From an uncultured Prevotellaceae bacterium (GTDB taxonomy: Bacteria > Bacteroidota > Bacteroidia > Bacteroidales > Muribaculaceae), in the NCBI GenBank assembly GCA_900541935.1, contig UQLZ01000045.1:1-18424 (forward strand): a stretch of 18,424 nt of DNA, written 5' to 3'. Numbering within the stretch: the first letter of the stretch is position 1; every line of letters starts with the position of its first letter. Under the pieces are notes generated by a model. It had not been told where the DNA came from. It searched no databases and saw nothing but the letters and a program-made list of their open reading frames with translations. The position numbers and the translations under genes are program-made. Of this stretch, positions 15,649-18,424 are shown in pieces.

Positions 15649-16722
15649 CTAAATTTTTGAGACCCTATTCAACAAGACCATATCAAAAGCCACCATAGCA
15701 GCCATAGCCTCTACAATTGGCACAGCACGCGGCAATACACACGGGTCATGACGACCTTTTGCCCTCAAAACGGTTTCTTTTCCGTCCTTGTCAATGGTGT
15801 TTACATCACGCAATAATGTTGCTACCGGCTTGAATGCAACATTAAAATATATATCCATACCGTTGGAGATACCGCCTTGTATTCCTCCAGAATTGTTTGT
15901 AGCAGTTGTTACCTCTCTATCAACAGCGGCAAATTCATCAATCATTTCACTGCCACGGCGGCCAACATTCTTGAAACCCATACCGTATTCAAAACCTTTT
16001 GCTGCATTTATGCCCATCATAGCGTAAGCCAAACGGGCTTGAAGTTTGTCAAAGACAGGCTCTCCCAAACCTGTCGGGCAACCGCAAATGACACAACTAA
16101 CAACGCCTCCAACAGTATCGCCCTCTTTCTGAACAGACTTTATCAGCGACTCCATACGCTTTGCCGTTTCTTGATCAGGACACCTTACGCTGTTTTTTTC
16201 AGCCTCTGAAAGGATGTATTGAGTATAATCACCAGCCAATGAAATATCTCCGACTTGTGAAGTGTATGCGGTAATGGTTATCCCCATCTGCCTCAACGCC
16301 TGCTTGGCAATAGCACCGGCAACAACGCGTGAAATAGTTTCCCTCGCAGATGACCTGCCACCGCCACGATAGTCACGAATGCCATATTTAGAGGTATAAG
16401 TAAAATCCGCATGCGACGGACGGAAAGCATTCTTTATATTGCTATAATCAGCAGAATGCTGGTTTTCGTTTTCGACGATGAATCCAATTGGCATACCAGT
16501 TGTTACTCCTTCGAAAAGACCTGAAAGAATTTTCACCCTATCCTTTTCTTTTCTTGGCGTAACTATATCAGACTGACCTGGTTTTCTTCGGTCAAGTTCT
16601 TTTTGAATTTCCTCGGCATCAAGTTTCAAGCCCGACGGAACACCGTCAACAACTCCTCCAACGGCAGCACCATGCGACTCGCCAAAAGACGTCAGCCTAT
16701 ATACTAATCCAAACTCGTTCAT
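15649..16722 (-). CDS. aroC: Chorismate synthase (357 aa)
   Basis: AroC converts 5-enolpyruvylshikimate-3-phosphate to chorismate in the cytoplasm, the last step of the shikimate pathway, using reduced FMN. The frame extends to a TTG at 16728; the ATG at 16722 (MNEFGLVYRLTSFGESHG) is the natural start. All three signatures are present: GESHG at 14-18, YRGGGRSSARET at 118-129, and GRHDPCVLPRAVPIVEAM near residues 325-342. Conserved RPSHAD (101-106) is also intact. Length matches the family. It lies 9 bp after the ybaK stop and 3 bp before the radical SAM gene. No other aro genes are in the window. Confidence 0.98.
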   Translation of the reverse strand: MNEFGLVYRLTSFGESHGAAVGGVVDGVPSGLKLDAEEIQKELDRRKPGQSDIVTPRKEKDRVKILSGLFEGVTTGMPIGFIVENENQHSADYSNIKNAFRPSHADFTYTSKYGIRDYRGGGRSSARETISRVVAGAIAKQALRQMGITITAYTSQVGDISLAGDYTQYILSEAEKNSVRCPDQETAKRMESLIKSVQKEGDTVGGVVSCVICGCPTGLGEPVFDKLQARLAYAMMGINAAKGFEYGMGFKNVGRRGSEMIDEFAAVDREVTTATNNSGGIQGGISNGMDIYFNVAFKPVATLLRDVNTIDKDGKETVLRAKGRHDPCVLPRAVPIVEAMAAMVAFDMVLLNRVSKI

Positions 16723-16731
16723 AGTCAAAAT

Positions 16732-17217
16732 TTATTCAAAGCAAGCAATATCAGCAACTTCCGCACGAACATACCCAACAAGGTCTTTAGGATTCAACTT
16801 CAACTGAAGTCCACGCACCCCGGCACTGACATATATATAATCAAAATCCAAGCATGTCTGGTGAATATATGTGGGAAATGCTTTCTTCATTCCAATCGGG
16901 CAACATCCTCCTCTAATATAGCCAGTTGTTGGAAGCAAATCCTTCATCGGAATCATCTCCACTTTTTTGTTACCAGAAACCTTAGCCGCCTTTTTAAGGT
17001 CAACCTCCCCATTTCCCGGTACAACGCAAACAATATTCTTTACCTTATCTCCATGCAACACCAAAGTCTTGAAAACTTGGTTAATGTCTTCGCCTAACTG
17101 ATCTGCAATATGACCCGCCGACAAATCAGATTCATCAACAATATAAGGCACCAACTCATATTGAATTTTTGCCTTGTCCAGCAATCTTGCCACGTTGGTT
17201 TTATTTATATTTGCCAT
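16732..17217 (-). CDS. ybaK: Cys-tRNA(Pro)/Cys-tRNA(Cys) deacylase YbaK/EbsC (161 aa)
   Basis: YbaK hydrolyses Cys wrongly attached to tRNA(Pro), and so protects translation from Pro-to-Cys errors. The domain spans the whole protein. The key Lys is Lys50 in VFKTLV. Other family marks are VPGNGEVDLKKAAK (66-79), GYIRGGCCPIGMKK (99-112; GGxxPxGxKK in the family) and SAGVRGLQLKLNP (131-143). The ATG at 17217 is the only good start. It is the first gene of the four-gene operon, with a -7 box 22 bp upstream. The Cys-Cys at 105-106 in the GGxxP loop is uncommon but does not replace a known essential residue. Confidence 0.95.
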   Translation of the reverse strand: MANINKTNVARLLDKAKIQYELVPYIVDESDLSAGHIADQLGEDINQVFKTLVLHGDKVKNIVCVVPGNGEVDLKKAAKVSGNKKVEMIPMKDLLPTTGYIRGGCCPIGMKKAFPTYIHQTCLDFDYIYVSAGVRGLQLKLNPKDLVGYVRAEVADIACFE

Positions 17218-17239
17218 TTTATACTCTTTTCTTAAATTA

Positions 17240-17271
17240 CAAAATTAATAAAATTTTCACCCTATATCAAT
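17240..17271 (-). promoter_or_regulatory. Candidate promoter of the ybaK-aroC operon
   Basis: On the minus strand TAATTTTG (17240-17247) matches the TAnnTTTG -7 box. ATTG (17268-17271), one base off the TTTG -33 element, lies 20 bp upstream at near-normal spacing. Start of transcription would be close to the ybaK ATG, giving a very short leader. Confidence 0.45.
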
Positions 17272-17290
17272 AAAAAATACCATAATTACA

Positions 17291-17311
17291 GCATTTTGCA
17301 AAATAAAATGC
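17291..17311. promoter_or_regulatory. Nested palindrome between divergent promoters (candidate operator)
   Basis: ATTTTGCAAAAT (17293-17304) is a perfect 12-bp palindrome. It is nested in a second inverted repeat, GCATTTT...AAAATGC (17291-17297 with 17305-17311). The site is between the leftward ybaK promoter and the rightward promoter of the coiled-coil lipoprotein, where one regulator could act on both. No regulator is encoded nearby. Confidence 0.45.
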
Positions 17312-17363
17312 CTATTGAAAAGTTAAATTTCCTTTGTTATTATAATTTCTCACATATATGAAT

Positions 17364-17371
17364 TATTTTTG
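17364..17371 (+). promoter_or_regulatory. -7 box of the coiled-coil lipoprotein gene
   Basis: TATTTTTG followed by CA matches the TAnnTTTG element. Transcription would begin near 17378, downstream of the first in-frame ATG (17358), which therefore cannot be the start of translation. TTTG at 17333-17336 lies 27 bp upstream, wider than the usual spacing. Confidence 0.6.
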
Positions 17372-17417
17372 CAGAAAATGTATAAGTATGAAAAGAGAAA
17401 AATTTGAAGATAAAGAA

Positions 17418-18314
17418 ATGGAAAAAAGCCGCAAATTTGTCAGATTAGGCGGTGTTATTGTCGTATTAGCACTTATTGGAATGATTTTCCTATTGGGCTC
17501 TTGCGGACAGTCTAAAACAGATATGCAGGCTCAAATCGACTCGTTGAAATTGGCAAACGAGCAATTACAACTTGCTGGCGAATATGAGCAACTGAATGTT
17601 GAATTCCAACAATATGAAAACCAGGCTCAATACCTGCAAAATGACTCTCTTATTGAAAAATACTCTGAGGCAAAAAACAAGGTTGAGCAACTCCTTGTTG
17701 AACTAAAAACTCAAAAGATAACAAGTGGAAAACGCATCAACGAGTTAAAGGGTGAAATTGAATCGCTAAAGAAACTGATGCGTCACTATGTTGCCGTTAT
17801 TGACTCTTTGACAAAGGAGAATGCAGGTCTTAAGGCTGAAAATGCGGAAATCAAAGAAAAGAACGAAAGATTATCAAGTACAGTTAAAGATTATACAGAA
17901 AAGAACGAAGTTCTCAACCAAAGAATGGAACTGGCCGAGAAACTAAACATAACAGCCCTATCATTCAAGCCTCTCAACAAAAAGGGCAAACTTGAAAAGC
18001 GTATCGGCAAGGCTAAGCAACTGCTCGTTACATTTACTGTTCCACAAAATAATTCAACACCAGTCGGCGAAAAGACTTTCTATGTGAGGATTGTTAGCCC
18101 AGAAGGAACAGTTCTTGGTGGTGGCAAAACTTTTCCTTTTGAAGGAGGAAACGTAGAATACTCTGAAAAGAAAGTTATTGAGTATGACCAACAAGAAGTT
18201 TCTCTTGCCATATATCATAATGTTAACTCAGCACTATCAAAAGGCAATTACAATGTAGAAGTCTTTGTTGACAACTACAGATTGGCTTCCAAGCACTTCT
18301 CTATTGAAAAGTAA
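17418..18314 (+). CDS. Coiled-coil lipoprotein of unknown function (298 aa)
   Basis: I do not recognise a named family. The frame opens at 17358, but that ATG is upstream of the predicted transcription start; the ATG at 17418 follows GAAGATAAAGAA, a good ribosome site, and gives a lipoprotein signal peptide ending at LGSC with Cys29. Residues about 33-175 are rich in Glu, Lys, Gln and Leu with heptad spacing (INELKGEIESLKKL; LKAENAEIKEKNERL), predicting a long coiled coil. Residues about 180-298 look like a compact beta domain (LLVTFTVPQN; TFYVRIVSPEGTVLGG; YNVEVFVDNYRLASKHF). The mature N-terminus (CGQSKTD) lacks an acidic cluster, so a periplasm-facing anchor is more likely. It is a single gene between its own promoter and a terminator. 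A structural or scaffold role in the envelope is only a guess. Confidence 0.85.
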   Translation: MEKSRKFVRLGGVIVVLALIGMIFLLGSCGQSKTDMQAQIDSLKLANEQLQLAGEYEQLNVEFQQYENQAQYLQNDSLIEKYSEAKNKVEQLLVELKTQKITSGKRINELKGEIESLKKLMRHYVAVIDSLTKENAGLKAENAEIKEKNERLSSTVKDYTEKNEVLNQRMELAEKLNITALSFKPLNKKGKLEKRIGKAKQLLVTFTVPQNNSTPVGEKTFYVRIVSPEGTVLGGGKTFPFEGGNVEYSEKKVIEYDQQEVSLAIYHNVNSALSKGNYNVEVFVDNYRLASKHFSIEK

Positions 18315-18331
18315 GAAACATAAATACTAAT

Positions 18332-18363
18332 AAAAAGACCGAAACACTTGTTTCGGTCTTTTT
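18332..18363 (+). terminator. Bidirectional Rho-independent terminator after the coiled-coil lipoprotein gene
   Basis: Arms 18332-18345 and 18350-18363 are perfect 14-bp complements (core GACCGAAAC) around a 4-nt loop ACTT, with A5 and T5 ends. It starts 17 bp after the stop codon. The symmetric A/T ends allow it to stop transcripts from both sides. Confidence 0.93.
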
Positions 18364-18377
18364 ACTTCCAAATCAGT

Positions 18378-18424
18378 TTATTCCATTATCCACTTTTCGA
18401 GGCTGCGGGATTCGTTACTGACGA
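18378..18424 (-). CDS. Possible 3' end of a convergent gene running off the window
   Basis: On the minus strand a frame enters from the right edge and ends at TAA (18378-18380), reading ...VSNESRSLEKWIME. The stop is 14 bp from the shared bidirectional terminator, the layout expected for a convergent gene pair, and the sequence looks like a natural protein end. Only 14 codons are visible, so this cannot be assigned to a family and may be chance. Confidence 0.35.
   Translation of the reverse strand, partial: VSNESRSLEKWIME

Noticed and set aside
17358..17417. Upstream 20 codons of the coiled-coil lipoprotein frame
   Set aside because: The ATG at 17358 precedes the predicted -7 box and transcription start, and the resulting N-terminus would bury the lipoprotein signal behind 20 charged residues.

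Overview
This window is chromosomal DNA of a member of the Bacteroidetes, most likely order Bacteroidales. The evidence is a SusC/SusD/SusE-type outer-membrane operon, Bacteroidetes-restricted families (DUF3256, DUF4369-thioredoxin lipoprotein), lipoproteins with acidic residues after the lipid Cys, AT-rich leaders with weak Shine-Dalgarno signals, and promoter -7 boxes of the form TAnnTTTG (four of five candidates read on into CA). Genus cannot be settled from the sequence alone. No tRNA, rRNA, CRISPR array, insertion sequence or integrase is visible.

Layout. All genes are on the minus strand except the last complete one. (1) 119-7888, read right to left: susC (TonB-dependent glycan transporter), susD (surface glycan-binding lipoprotein), then two paralogous SusE/SusF-like surface lipoproteins, ending at a terminator at 65-97. 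This is the binding and uptake core of a polysaccharide utilisation locus, probably for starch or another alpha-glucan; no glycoside hydrolase and no regulator lie inside the window. A 480-bp region (7889-8368) in front of susC holds a candidate promoter, inverted repeats and a long leader with hairpins. (2) 8369-10089: umuD and umuC, overlapping by ATGA, encoding an error-prone Y-family polymerase and its self-cleaving partner, with their own promoter. (3) 10172-13302: a DEAD-box RNA helicase (DbpA/CsdA type) broken by a one-base frameshift, a DUF3256 secreted protein and a membrane-anchored GH25 lysozyme-like protein, packed within a few bases as one operon. (4) 13645-17217: ybaK (mischarged Cys-tRNA deacylase), aroC (chorismate synthase), a TIGR01212-type radical SAM protein and a thioredoxin-fold lipoprotein, a tight four-gene operon ending in a strong terminator at 13582-13623. 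(5) 17418-18314, plus strand: a coiled-coil lipoprotein of unknown function, divergent from ybaK, ending in a bidirectional terminator that may be shared with a minus-strand gene whose last codons lie at the right edge.

The window is mostly ordinary core and carbohydrate-uptake content; I see no convincing wholly new system. The points most worth checking are the frameshifted helicase and its linkage to DUF3256 and GH25, the 15-bp hairpin without a U-tract between the two SusE/F paralogs, the susC regulatory region, the palindromes in the promoter regions, and the unassigned coiled-coil lipoprotein.
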